From NCBI RefSeq assembly GCF_004348445.1, contig NZ_SMKV01000017.1:62001-126000 (forward strand): 64,000 nt of DNA. The letters are read 5' to 3'. The position numbers and the translations under genes were made by a program. This document shows positions 18,132-26,259 of the stretch, piece by piece. The notes under the pieces are model-generated. The model saw nothing but the letters and a program-made list of their open reading frames with translations. It was not told the origin of the DNA and ran no database searches. Source of the stretch: Saccharopolyspora aridisoli (GTDB lineage Bacteria > Actinomycetota > Actinomycetes > Mycobacteriales > Pseudonocardiaceae). Position 1 is the first letter of the stretch; each line of letters starts with the position of its first letter.

Positions 18132-19670
18132 ATGGAGTCGACCATGCTGCCGGGCGAGTGGGCGGAGCGCGTGAAGACCGTGCGGGTGATCGGCACCGGT
18201 GTCATGGGGCGCGGCATCGCCCAGATCTGCGCGGCTGCCGGCATCACCGTCGAACTCGCCGATGCTCGACCGGAGGTCGTAGACACCGCGGTGGCCGAGA
18301 TCGGCCGGATGTACGACAAGCTCGCGGGGAAAGGCCGCATGAGCGTCGAGGAAGCCGCTGCCGCGACGCGTCGGCTCGTCCCGATCTCCGACCCGCTGAG
18401 CGCAACCGACTGCGACCTCGTCGTCGAAGCCGTCCGGGAGGACCTCGACACCAAGCGCGAGCTCTTCGCCGAGCTCGAACGGGCTTGCCCGCAGCACACC
18501 GCGTTCGCCACCAACACCAGCTCGCTGCAGGTGACCTCGATCGCCACCGCTCTGCAGGACCCGAGCAGGCTCGCCGGTCTGCACTTCTTCAACCCCGTGC
18601 CGCTGATGCGCTTGGTCGAGGTCATCCCCGGTGCTCGCACGGCCGCTCACCTGCCGGACGCGCTCACCGCACTGGTGCGCCGGCTTGGGCACACGCCGGT
18701 GCGGGCCACCGACACGCCTGGGTTCCTGGTCAACCACGCCGGGCGCGGTCTGGTCACCGAAGCGCTGCAGGTCCTCGCCGAGGACCTGGCTACGCCGGAG
18801 GACGTCGACCGCATCGCCCGGGACGTGCTCGGGCTGAAGATGGGGCCGTTCGAACTGATGGACCTCACCGGGCTGGACGTCACGCACCCGGCGATGGAGA
18901 GCATTTTCACCGGCTACTACGGCGACCCCAGGCTGCGCCCGTCGCCGATCACCCGCGCTCGGCTGGAGGCAGGACTGCTCGGCCGCAAGACGCGGGAGGG
19001 GTTCTACCGCTACGAGGACGGCGTCAAGCAGGAACGACCCGAGGCCGTCGCACCCGGGGTGACCGGCGCGACGGTGTGGGCCGACGACACCGCGCTGCTG
19101 GAATCGCTGGCCGAGGCGGGTGTGCCGGTCGAGCGCGGTGACGAGCCGTCCTCGGCGGAGATCGTGCTGATCACGCCCTACGGGAGCAGTGCGGCCTCGG
19201 CGGCGTTGTCGGCCCGGTTGCCCGCTGAGCGCGTCTGCGGCGTGGACCCGCTGAGCAACGCCACCCGCTGCACGCTGACCGTGCACCCGGCCACCTACCC
19301 GGACGTGGCCCGTGCGGCCTGGGCGGCGCTGGCCGCCACCGGACGCGCGGTGACCATCGTGCGCGACGGCCCGGGGATGATCGCCCAGCGACTTCTCGCG
19401 GCGATCGTCAACACCAGCTGCTTCATCGCCGAGCAGCGCCTGGCCACCCCGGGTGACATCGACACCGCCGTGCGCCTCGCGCTGGGCTACCCGCGCGGAC
19501 CGCTGGAGTGGGGTCAGCAGGTGGGAGCGCGCCGGGTGCTGACGATCCTGCACGCGCTGCACTCCGCCACCGGCGACCCGCGCTACCGGCCCAGCCGCTG
19601 GCTGGTCGAACGCGCCGAACTCGGCCTGGCGCTGGACGAGACCGGCACCGCGGTAACCGACGTCACCTGA
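18132..19670 (+). CDS. 3-hydroxyacyl-CoA dehydrogenase (two 3HCDH modules)
   Basis: A 512-residue dehydrogenase. The NAD-binding Rossmann motif VIGTGVMGRGIAQICAAAG is at the N terminus, then DLVVEAVREDLDTKRELF, ATNTSSLQVTSIA, and the catalytic-region GLHFFNPVPLMRLVEVI. The first C-terminal domain has DTPGFLVNHAGRGL and KMGPFELMDLTGLDV; a second, degenerate copy of the C-terminal domain follows (IVRDGPGMIAQRLLAAIVNT, YPRGPLEWGQQVG), as in PaaH/PaaC-type enzymes. It oxidises 3-hydroxyacyl-CoA to 3-ketoacyl-CoA with NAD+. Two ATGs are possible: 18132, and 18144, which has GGAG at proper distance and is the better candidate. Divergent from the thiolase gene, its natural partner. Confidence 0.93.
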   Translation: MESTMLPGEWAERVKTVRVIGTGVMGRGIAQICAAAGITVELADARPEVVDTAVAEIGRMYDKLAGKGRMSVEEAAAATRRLVPISDPLSATDCDLVVEAVREDLDTKRELFAELERACPQHTAFATNTSSLQVTSIATALQDPSRLAGLHFFNPVPLMRLVEVIPGARTAAHLPDALTALVRRLGHTPVRATDTPGFLVNHAGRGLVTEALQVLAEDLATPEDVDRIARDVLGLKMGPFELMDLTGLDVTHPAMESIFTGYYGDPRLRPSPITRARLEAGLLGRKTREGFYRYEDGVKQERPEAVAPGVTGATVWADDTALLESLAEAGVPVERGDEPSSAEIVLITPYGSSAASAALSARLPAERVCGVDPLSNATRCTLTVHPATYPDVARAAWAALAATGRAVTIVRDGPGMIAQRLLAAIVNTSCFIAEQRLATPGDIDTAVRLALGYPRGPLEWGQQVGARRVLTILHALHSATGDPRYRPSRWLVERAELGLALDETGTAVTDVT

Positions 19671-19868
19671 GAGTGCTCAGATCCTTGCTCTGCTAGCCGG
19701 TGCGGGTGGCGGAAACCCCGGAGGAGAAGCGCAGCGGCTTCGTCGCGCCGCTCCTGATGTATGCCGGTGCACGGCGGCGCGGCACTGGTCACCGCTGAAG
19801 ATCCCGCGGCGGTGCGAGCTGAGTCCCGCACCTTGCAACAGCAGCCACGCCGAATCGTTGATCGGGTT

Positions 19869-20345
19869 CTAGTCTTCGGGCGTGTTGGCCTCGCGCAGCG
19901 TCCGCATGGCCTGGGCCAGGGCGCGCGAGTCTTCCTGTCCCAGAGGAGTGAGGACGTGCTCGCGCAGGACCCGAGCCGCGGTCTCCCGGGCGCGGTTGGC
20001 CACGTCCAGGCCGTGGTCGGTCAGCTCGGCGTAGGTGACCCGGCGGTCGGTCTCGCTGGGTACGCGTCGGATCAGGTCGGCCTTGGCCAGTCGGTCGGCG
20101 ACCTTGGTGAACCCGCCGCTGCTCAAAGCCGCCTCTCGGGCGAGCTTGGTCATCGGCATCCTGCCGTCGGGGGAGCGCACGAGCCGGAGAAGGATGTCGA
20201 GGGAGGCCATCGGCAGGCCGTACCCGTCCATGATCGCGGCGGCCAGCTTGGCGGCCGTGACGTGGTAGCCCTCGATGACCAGGCCCCACCAGGTGACGAT
20301 CTCGTCGTCATCGACGGCGCTGTCCGGACCGATCGCCTCGTTCAA
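19869..20345 (-). CDS. MarR-family transcriptional regulator
   Basis: A 158-residue winged-helix regulator. After an N-terminal dimerisation helix, MASLDILLRLVRSPDGRMPM leads into the HTH (TKLAREAALSSGGFTKVADR) and the wing LIRRVPSETDRRVTYAELTD, with the conserved DRR; a C-terminal helix (LTPLGQEDSRALAQAMRTL) completes the dimer interface. ATG at 20345. The gene next to it on the other strand, a WrbA-like quinone reductase, is a pseudogene. MarR proteins often control such redox-stress genes from a divergent promoter, so this regulator may have lost its target. Confidence 0.88.
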   Translation of the reverse strand: MNEAIGPDSAVDDDEIVTWWGLVIEGYHVTAAKLAAAIMDGYGLPMASLDILLRLVRSPDGRMPMTKLAREAALSSGGFTKVADRLAKADLIRRVPSETDRRVTYAELTDHGLDVANRARETAARVLREHVLTPLGQEDSRALAQAMRTLREANTPED

Positions 20346-20492
20346 CGCAACGCTCCTCCACTGCAGTTCGTGCCGTCCGATGTTACATGAAAGACATTTT
20401 CCGGAAAGTCGCTTGCGTGGAAGAGGTTGCTGCCTTCCTCGTGGGAGATCGACCGATGCGGTCGGGTCTCCCGCTGGACAGGGGTTCTGGCT

Positions 20493-21115
20493 GTGAGCAG
20501 CGCCGTCAAGGCGGCGTCAGCTACTGCTCGTCCACCGGACCGGGGACCGGTGCCGAGTCGCCACGCCCTGGCCGTCGAAGCGACGCATCCGGCGCCGAGG
20601 TGAGGCTGCGCCGAGTGCCGACTGGCCCTCGACTCGGCCATCGACAGCGGTCCGACCGGGCGCGCCAACGTCGAAGCCACCCGCTCGGTGCCGGAAGCCA
20701 CCCCGGACGACGTCGTGTGGGGTGGCGCGGTGATCTTCGGTTCGCCGACGCGCTTCGGCGACATCGCCGCCAGCTCGAGCAGTACATCGACACCCTCGGC
20801 GGCGAGTGGGCGCAGGGCCGGGCTCGCCGACGAGGTCTTGCAGCGGCTTCACCCCCGGCTCGACCGCCCACGGCGGGCAGGAGCCACGCTGCTGGCGCTG
20901 CACGCCACCATCAACCACTTCGGCGGCATGGTGGTCGCACCGGGTTGCACCGACGGCGGCAGCAAGTTCGTCGACGGGAACCCCTGCGGCACCAGCCACA
21001 CGACGCGCGGGGCGAGAACAAGGTCGACGACGCACCCGCGCCGCCGCGCTTGTCCAGCCCACCGCGTGGTCAAGGTCGCCCGCGCCCTGAGCGCGACCGC
21101 ACCGAAACGGCTCAG
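20493..21115 (+). pseudogene. WrbA-like NAD(P)H:quinone oxidoreductase, multiply frameshifted
   Basis: Pieces of the flavodoxin-like WrbA protein appear in order in different frames: SYCSSTGPGTGAES (FMN phosphate loop), DASGAEVRLRRV, VPEATPDDVVWGGAVIFGSP and TRFGDIAA, then in another frame QLEQYIDTLGGEWAQGR, then GLADEVLQR, then FTPGSTAHGGQE, then LLALHATINHFGGMVVAPGC, and finally GNPCGTSHTTRG. At least four frame changes are needed to restore one protein of about 200 residues. The coverage from phosphate loop to C terminus shows the gene was complete before decay. It lies divergent to an intact MarR gene. Confidence 0.85.
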
Positions 21116-21172
21116 GGATCGACGTCTTCCCGCTCCTCCCGCACCTCCAGGTGGCGGGAGGACGCGTTTCGG

Positions 21173-21808
21173 TCACCCCTCCAGCGCGATGGCGGAGAGG
21201 ACGATTCCGCCGCGGACCAGCCAACGACCGCGCAAACCCGTCAGCCCGCCGGCGCTCTTGTGCAACCGGGCGGTGAAGCTGCCCGCGCCGAACTCCAGCT
21301 CCGCGTCCTCGAAACCCAGCCACTCGCCGGTCACCGGATACCAGGTCTTGTAAACCGATTCCTTGCAGCTGAACAGGATTCGGTCCCAGCAGGTGCCTGG
21401 ATCGCGGACGCTGAGCTCCGCGATGTGCTCGCGCTCCTCGGGCCGCGAGACCACGTCGAGCACGCCGTCGGGAAGGGGTTCGTGCTGCTCGGCATCGATG
21501 CCCACCGAACGCAGTTGTCGGCGCCGGGCCACTGCCGCGCCGCGATAGCCGGCGCAGTGCGTGATGCTGCCGACCACCTCGGAGGGCCACTGCGGTGCAC
21601 CGCGCTCGCCGCGCAGCAGCGGCACCGGCTGAACCCCCAGCGCGCGCATCGCCCGGTGTGCGCACCAGCGGCCACTGGTGAACTCGCGGCGGCGCTTGGC
21701 GACCGCCTTCTCGATCTCCACCGCTTCGGCGTCGAACAGCGTCGCCTCGGGTGGGTCGTCGAAGGTCTCGGCGGTGGCCACCACTGCGGGCAGGAGCTCC
21801 TCGATCAC
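21173..21808 (-). CDS. 4'-phosphopantetheinyl transferase (EntD/Sfp superfamily)
   Basis: A 211-residue enzyme. The Mg2+/CoA-binding motifs are VGIDAEQHEPLP and, further on, FSCKESVYKTWYP, preceded by WPSEVVGSITHC; KRRREFTSGRWCAHRAM near residue 40 is the basic CoA-phosphate-binding segment of EntD-type transferases. It moves the phosphopantetheine arm of CoA to a serine of carrier proteins, activating polyketide, peptide or siderophore synthases. No such synthase lies in this window, so it probably serves carriers elsewhere. ATG at 21808. The C-terminal stretch is complete for the EntD group. Confidence 0.93.
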   Translation of the reverse strand: MIEELLPAVVATAETFDDPPEATLFDAEAVEIEKAVAKRRREFTSGRWCAHRAMRALGVQPVPLLRGERGAPQWPSEVVGSITHCAGYRGAAVARRRQLRSVGIDAEQHEPLPDGVLDVVSRPEEREHIAELSVRDPGTCWDRILFSCKESVYKTWYPVTGEWLGFEDAELEFGAGSFTARLHKSAGGLTGLRGRWLVRGGIVLSAIALEG

Positions 21809-22328
21809 CCGGACAACCTAGCTCATCCGCTACCTGACCTGGGAAGACGGTGCGACGTCCCAGTGCGTGGAGCGCCGTTCACAGCCAACGACGTGCGGTC
21901 TAGCGCCATCACCGTGATCCCGTCGGTGCCACTGACGATCCGGGGCTGCGTGAAATCCTCCCGCGGGTCCTCGGCGGTGTGTCGCTTGACGCTGGTCTCC
22001 TCCCCCTCCCCTCACCACCGTGCTGAACCGTCTCCGGCGGTCGCTCCCGCATGTCCGCTGGAGCCCTCATCACCACACACCCGGAACCCTGCGCACGGGT
22101 GAGCACACAGCCGACACCAAGGTGCGCACCCGCACCGCCCCCGCGAATCGCCCATCCCCGTTGGGCTTTCAGGCTTCGTGCTGGTCATGCACGAGGGCCG
22201 CATCGGCTATGACGAGGTCCTGAACCTGCCGCGCCCGCGCGAGGTCGGCGACCCGTGGTTCGTCGCGATCGCGCGGAGCTGCTCGCCCGCCTCGGCGTCG
22301 GATGATCGATCGGTTGAGGTGGGGGTGG
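21809..22328. other. 520-base gap with gene scraps
   Basis: No intact gene. The minus strand from about 21980 to 21830 has an acidic, protein-like reading (EDPREDFTQPRIVSGTDGI) that I cannot assign; the plus strand carries the ABC-ATPase remnant listed separately at 22172-22305. Confidence 0.4.
22172..22305 (+). pseudogene. C-terminal remnant of an ABC transporter ATPase
   Basis: The plus strand reads FVLVMHEGRIGYDEVLNLPR, PREVGDPWFVAIA and then, one frame over, RAELLARLGVG before a TGA at 22303-22305. This is the usual tail of nitrate/sulfonate-type ABC ATPases (VLVM-x-GRI ... DLPRPR ... F-x-x-I-R-x-ELL). The nucleotide-binding core is absent, so this is a terminal fragment with a further frameshift. 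Confidence 0.55.
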
Positions 22329-23870
22329 TCAGCTGGGCAGGGACCGCCCGGTTGGAGCCGTGGTGGCGGCCAGCAGCTGGTAGGCCTCGTGCTCGGTGTC
22401 GAGGACTTCCTGGTCGCCGTGGTGCGGGTGCAGTGGCTCGCCCGCCGCGATCTGATGCGCCTCGCGCAGCGCGAAGACCGCGCGCAGCAGGTGCTCGCGC
22501 GCGTGCGGATCGGTGGGGGAGCGCTGCAGGTCCCGAGCCGCCCGGCTGCAGTGCTCCAGCGCCGCGCGCAACCGCGTGCGTGCCTGCCTGTTGGTCAGCA
22601 CCAGGCAGACCCCGACGCCCAGCAGCGCGCCGAACAACGTCATGCCGACCCGCTCGGCGACGAGTTGCAGGCGATCGGCCGACTGGTTCAAGGCTGCCAA
22701 GCACAGCGCCAGCGGGGTGGCGAAGACCAGGCCCAGCCCGTAGTTGGCCATCACCACCAGCTCCGCGGCGATCTGGCAGACCACGATCACCACCAGGATC
22801 GTCGCCGGTGAGGGATCGACCGCGAAGATGCCCAGCGCAAGCAACGATCCGGCGACGGTGCCTGCGGTGCGCTGCACCGCGCGCTGCCAGGTCGTCGCGG
22901 TGTTGTGCGACTGGAGCACGGAGCTGACCGAGACCACCGCCCAGTAGGCGTGGTCGAGCTGGAAGGTCGATGCGAGCAGCCCAGTGACCAGTGAGGCCAC
23001 CGCCATCCGCAGCGCGTTGGTGCGGAACTCGGCGAGACCGGCGCGTTCGGCGACCACCGGCCGGGGCAGCGGCCGGTCCTGGGCCGGCGCCGGAACGCGA
23101 CCGCGACGCATCCGCTTGGCGGCGGTGCGCAGTTGCGCGGACGCGTCGGCCGGGTGGTGCAGCAGGTGCAGCGCGTGCGCGAGATGTCCGCGCAGCAGCC
23201 GCGTCGTCGGGCGCTCACCTGCGGGCAGCGCGGTGAGCGCGTGGTGCAGGCAGGTGTGGGCTCGGCGGCGGGCGACTGCGTTCGGTGCCTCCAGGTGGTC
23301 GGCGACCGCCAGCAGTGCTTGCGCGGTCGCCAGCCGGTGCGGACCCGTCGGGTGCAGCGCACCGCCCACCATGCTGAGCGCGTAGGACAGCGCCGCTGAG
23401 GCCCCGGTGATCGCCACGACCTCGGCGAAACCGCTCCAGGTCTGAGGCGAGTACGCGGCAGCGCCTGCGGCGAAGACGAACATCAGTCCTGCGGGCGGAC
23501 CCAGCCGCACCACGTCGGCCAGCAGCTTGGCCAAGGTCGCCACCAGGGTCAGGACCAGGACCTTGACCACGCCACCGGCGTCGAACGCCGAGGTCACCGC
23601 CCCGGCCGCCACGCCCGCGGTCAGGCCTGCGGCCACCACCGGCAGCAGCCACGCCCGGCGCGGGTAGGGGTCGACCCGGCAGTACAGCGAGGTGAAGGCG
23701 CCCAGCGCCGCGAACGGTGCGAGGTCCAGACGTCCTGCCACCAGCAACGCGGTGATCGGCAGGGCGTAGGAGACGCCGACTCGCAGAGCGGGTGCCAGCA
23801 CTCCGCCGAAGTTCGGCGTGATGCGCAAGGCGTCCCTGGTGCGCAAGGCCTGGAGCGAGAAACCGTTCAC
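22329..23870 (-). CDS. FUSC-family inner-membrane exporter-like protein
   Basis: A 513-residue membrane protein with two blocks of membrane helices: about residues 25-175 (ALRVGVSYALPITALLVAGR through SALSYALSMVGGAL) and about 290-410 (LRMAVASLVTGLLASTFQLD, YWAVVSVSSVLQSHNTATTW, GTVAGSLLALGIFAVD). Cytoplasmic helical stretches rich in His/Arg follow each. The second block has the FUSC signature YWAVVSVxxVLQ-x-R followed by the GTxxG helix. Relatives (AaeB, YccS) export aromatic acids or other toxic compounds; the substrate here is unknown. The GTG at 23870 directly abuts an operator-like palindrome and has no ribosome binding site, so the message may be leaderless. Divergent from a MarR gene, its probable regulator. 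Confidence 0.85.
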   Translation of the reverse strand: MNGFSLQALRTRDALRITPNFGGVLAPALRVGVSYALPITALLVAGRLDLAPFAALGAFTSLYCRVDPYPRRAWLLPVVAAGLTAGVAAGAVTSAFDAGGVVKVLVLTLVATLAKLLADVVRLGPPAGLMFVFAAGAAAYSPQTWSGFAEVVAITGASAALSYALSMVGGALHPTGPHRLATAQALLAVADHLEAPNAVARRRAHTCLHHALTALPAGERPTTRLLRGHLAHALHLLHHPADASAQLRTAAKRMRRGRVPAPAQDRPLPRPVVAERAGLAEFRTNALRMAVASLVTGLLASTFQLDHAYWAVVSVSSVLQSHNTATTWQRAVQRTAGTVAGSLLALGIFAVDPSPATILVVIVVCQIAAELVVMANYGLGLVFATPLALCLAALNQSADRLQLVAERVGMTLFGALLGVGVCLVLTNRQARTRLRAALEHCSRAARDLQRSPTDPHAREHLLRAVFALREAHQIAAGEPLHPHHGDQEVLDTEHEAYQLLAATTAPTGRSLPS

Positions 23871-23886
23871 TAGTAAAATGTTACTA
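23871..23886. promoter_or_regulatory. MarR-type operator palindrome TAGTAA-AATG-TTACTA
   Basis: TAGTAA (23871-23876), AATG, TTACTA (23881-23886) form a perfect dyad in a short, strikingly AT-rich island between the divergent FUSC and MarR genes. A further partial copy (TTTTACTGG) follows at 23891. It touches the FUSC start codon and lies about 28 bases before the MarR start, so one MarR dimer could repress both. Confidence 0.7.
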
Positions 23887-23914
23887 GGTGTTTTACTGGT
23901 GAAGGAGTGTGACG

Positions 23915-24400
23915 TTGGACGTCGTCGGACGGATCCGCGATCAATGGCGCGAGCGGTACCCGGACCTGGACCTGTCTCCGATCGAAGTCATCGGGCGGGT
24001 GCGCAGGCTCGCGGCCCTGACCAACCAGCGGCACGATGCGGTCCTCGACGACCTGCGGCTGTCCCGGATGGAGCTCGAGGTGCTCAGCGCCCTGCGCCGG
24101 GCAGGCGGTGGTCTGCGCCCCAGCCAGCTCACCAGGGAGATGCTGTCGTCCGGTGCCGCCACGACCAAGCGCCTCGCGCGGCTCGAGGAGGAAGGCCTGA
24201 TCACCCGCAGTCCGTCCGCCCGCGACCGGCGTGAGGTCGACGTGCGGCTCACCGATCGCGGCCGGGAGATCATGGACCGGGTCTTCCCGGCTCAGCTGGA
24301 GCGCGAGCGAGCGCTGCTGGAGCCGCTCAGCGAGGCCGAGCGGGCGCGGCTGGGTGAACTGCTGGCGAAGGTCCTGGAGCCGGTGGATCTGGTCAGCTGA
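23915..24400 (+). CDS. MarR-family transcriptional regulator of the FUSC gene
   Basis: A regulator of about 161 residues. The winged helix has LSRMELEVLSALRRAGGGLR, LTREMLSSGAATTKRLARLE and the wing LITRSPSARDRREVDVRLTD, with the canonical DRRE; the C-terminal helices close the dimer. Two starts are possible: GTG at 23909, which is only one base from the AAGGAG, and TTG at 23915 (MDVVGRIRDQW), which has ideal spacing and is chosen here. It sits divergent to the FUSC transporter with a perfect palindrome in the 38 bases between them, the classic layout of a MarR repressor and its efflux target. The inducer is unknown, probably a small phenolic compound. Confidence 0.88.
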   Translation: MDVVGRIRDQWRERYPDLDLSPIEVIGRVRRLAALTNQRHDAVLDDLRLSRMELEVLSALRRAGGGLRPSQLTREMLSSGAATTKRLARLEEEGLITRSPSARDRREVDVRLTDRGREIMDRVFPAQLERERALLEPLSEAERARLGELLAKVLEPVDLVS

Positions 24401-24554
24401 TCTTCGGTCGTGCCCGGCGAGGCGAATGCCGGAGCGTGCGCGAGGTGGGTTAAGGTTTTCCGGCTTCACCGGGGAAATCCCGCGGCTCGGCGAACTCGCT
24501 GTGATCGGGTGATCACGCACCACGCCCGGTGCCGCTCGGACGAGAGGACACAGG

Positions 24555-25829
24555 GTGGCCACGGTACGGATCGGCACCGTTCCTGATCTGGACCTCGGCG
24601 GTCTGCCCGGCCGCTTGCGCGCCTTCGTCGTGGCGAACTCGGGCGCGATCACGCTGATATCCGTTCCGCTCGTGCTGGCCTCGCTCGGTCTGCTGCTGCT
24701 CACCCCTCGCGCTGGAATCGGCGAGGAATCGGCCATCGACTACCAGGTCTACCGCTGGGCGGTGCACACTTGGCTTGCCGGCGGCGACATCATGAACACC
24801 GCGCCGACGGTGAGCATCGGCCGCGTCTTACCGTGGGTCTACCCGCCGTTCGCGCTGGCCCCGCTGGCGCCGCTGGCGCTGCTGCCCTTCAGCGCCGGTC
24901 TCATCGCGCTGTACCTGCTGGACCTGGCCGCCATCGGTGGCACGTTGTACCTGGTGACGCGGCACCTGTGGCCCGCCGTGGGCAAGCGCGGTGCGCTGGC
25001 CGTGGCCATGGTGCTGCTGCCCTGGACGCTGTTCCTGGAACCGGTCTACTCGTCCTTCGGGCTCGGCCAGGTCAACATCCTGCTGATGGGCCTGGTCATG
25101 GCCGACTGCCTAGCCGAATCACCGCGCTGGCCGCGCGGGCTGCTCATCGGGCTGGCCGCGGCCATCAAACTGACCCCGGCCGCGTTCCTGCTGTTCCTGG
25201 TCTTCCGCAAGGACTACCGCGCCGCGGTCGTCGGCGTGCTCACCGCGGCACTGGCCACACTGGCCGGTTTCGCGCTGAACTTCTCCGCGGCCGTCGAGTA
25301 CTGGTTCGGCAAGGGGCCCGCGCACGGGGTGAGCGGGTCGGCGTTCCACACCAACCAGTCCATCATGGGTGCGCTGGTCCGCCTGGAGCTCCCGGCCGTC
25401 GCCCAGAACGGGCTGTGGTTCGTGCTGTCGGTCACTGCCACGATCGCGGTCGCGTTCGCCATCCGACGGGTGGAACCGGTGCTCGCGGTGTCGGCGAACG
25501 CCCTGCTGGCGCTGTTGATCTCACCGACGTCGTGGTCGGATCACTGGGTGTGGTGCGCTCCTGGCCTGCTGGTGCTGCTCGCCTTCGCCGTTCGGCGGCG
25601 CAGCTTCGCCTGGTTGGCGGTGGCCGCGTGGACGCTGGTCACGCTGCTGGCGGCGGCGTTCAACTGGATGCCCGCCGGCCCACCGTGGGACGTGGTGGCG
25701 CACCTGTTCGGGAACCCCTACACGGCGCTGGGGCTGGTCCTCGTCGTCCTGCTGGTGCGCTACGCCCGCCGTGAGCAGGTCAGCTCCGCGCCGCAGCCCT
25801 CTCCGCTGCCGGAACCGGCTGGCGTGTGA
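24555..25829 (+). CDS. GT87-type polyprenol-phosphate-mannose mannosyltransferase (DUF2029)
   Basis: A 424-residue protein with about ten membrane helices. DYQVYRWAVHTWLAGGDIM near residue 64 holds the catalytic aspartate of GT87/GT-C enzymes, and VYPPFALAPLAPLALLP is the conserved extracellular-loop/helix motif; later GLGQVNILLMGLVMADCL, GLAAAIKLTPAAFLLFLVF and NQSIMGALVRL are typical of the alpha-mannosyltransferases that extend PIM, lipomannan and arabinogalactan-related glycans. These enzymes use lipid-linked mannose outside the membrane. GTG at 24555 follows AGAGGACACAGG. It stands alone between the MarR gene and gltB; nothing nearby names its acceptor. Confidence 0.87.
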   Translation: MATVRIGTVPDLDLGGLPGRLRAFVVANSGAITLISVPLVLASLGLLLLTPRAGIGEESAIDYQVYRWAVHTWLAGGDIMNTAPTVSIGRVLPWVYPPFALAPLAPLALLPFSAGLIALYLLDLAAIGGTLYLVTRHLWPAVGKRGALAVAMVLLPWTLFLEPVYSSFGLGQVNILLMGLVMADCLAESPRWPRGLLIGLAAAIKLTPAAFLLFLVFRKDYRAAVVGVLTAALATLAGFALNFSAAVEYWFGKGPAHGVSGSAFHTNQSIMGALVRLELPAVAQNGLWFVLSVTATIAVAFAIRRVEPVLAVSANALLALLISPTSWSDHWVWCAPGLLVLLAFAVRRRSFAWLAVAAWTLVTLLAAAFNWMPAGPPWDVVAHLFGNPYTALGLVLVVLLVRYARREQVSSAPQPSPLPEPAGV

Positions 25830-26259
25830 GAACGCGTTCGCATTCGGGTGATTGCGCCTGCGGCTGCGGACCGTGTACCAACAATTACGGAAAAGTGCGG
25901 GTCTGAACCGAATCCGAATGGTATGAGCTGCGATTCGGACTGCATTCGGTGCTGCGCAAGAAGATCGTGAACAACACCACTGATGGCCCCCAGCTGTCGC
26001 CTTAGGACAGATCTGTGGTGCACAATTCTCGGGCTCCCGGCCTTTGCGACAACGACGTCTCACAGTCTGAGAGCCGTCACATTTCCTTAACGTCGAGTTA
26101 CCTAGCGGTAGCTTTCGAGCCGCTGGGTCTGTACAGTGCCTCAAACTGACCGAGAGTGCAACGGCGCATCCTTATTCGTCAGTGCCCCCAAAGGTTCCGC
26201 GGTTCGCAGTGGCTGAGTCATGCCCTGCTGCACGCCGCGACCTGTCGACGGGAGGTCCG
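25830..26259 (+). promoter_or_regulatory. gltB upstream region with weak GlnR-like half sites
   Basis: A 430-base gap, lower in GC than its surroundings, with no gene. At 26076-26112 it has GTCAC-n6-TTAAC and, shifted by one helical turn, GTTAC-n6-GTAGC, which resemble the GTnAC-n6-GaAAC half-site pairs of the nitrogen regulator GlnR that often controls glutamate-assimilation genes in actinomycetes. The match is imperfect. The ribosome binding site GGGAGG is at 26250-26255. Confidence 0.35.

Noticed and set aside
21173-21808. A secondary-metabolite cluster around the phosphopantetheinyl transferase
   Set aside because: No polyketide, peptide or siderophore synthase or carrier protein lies anywhere near.
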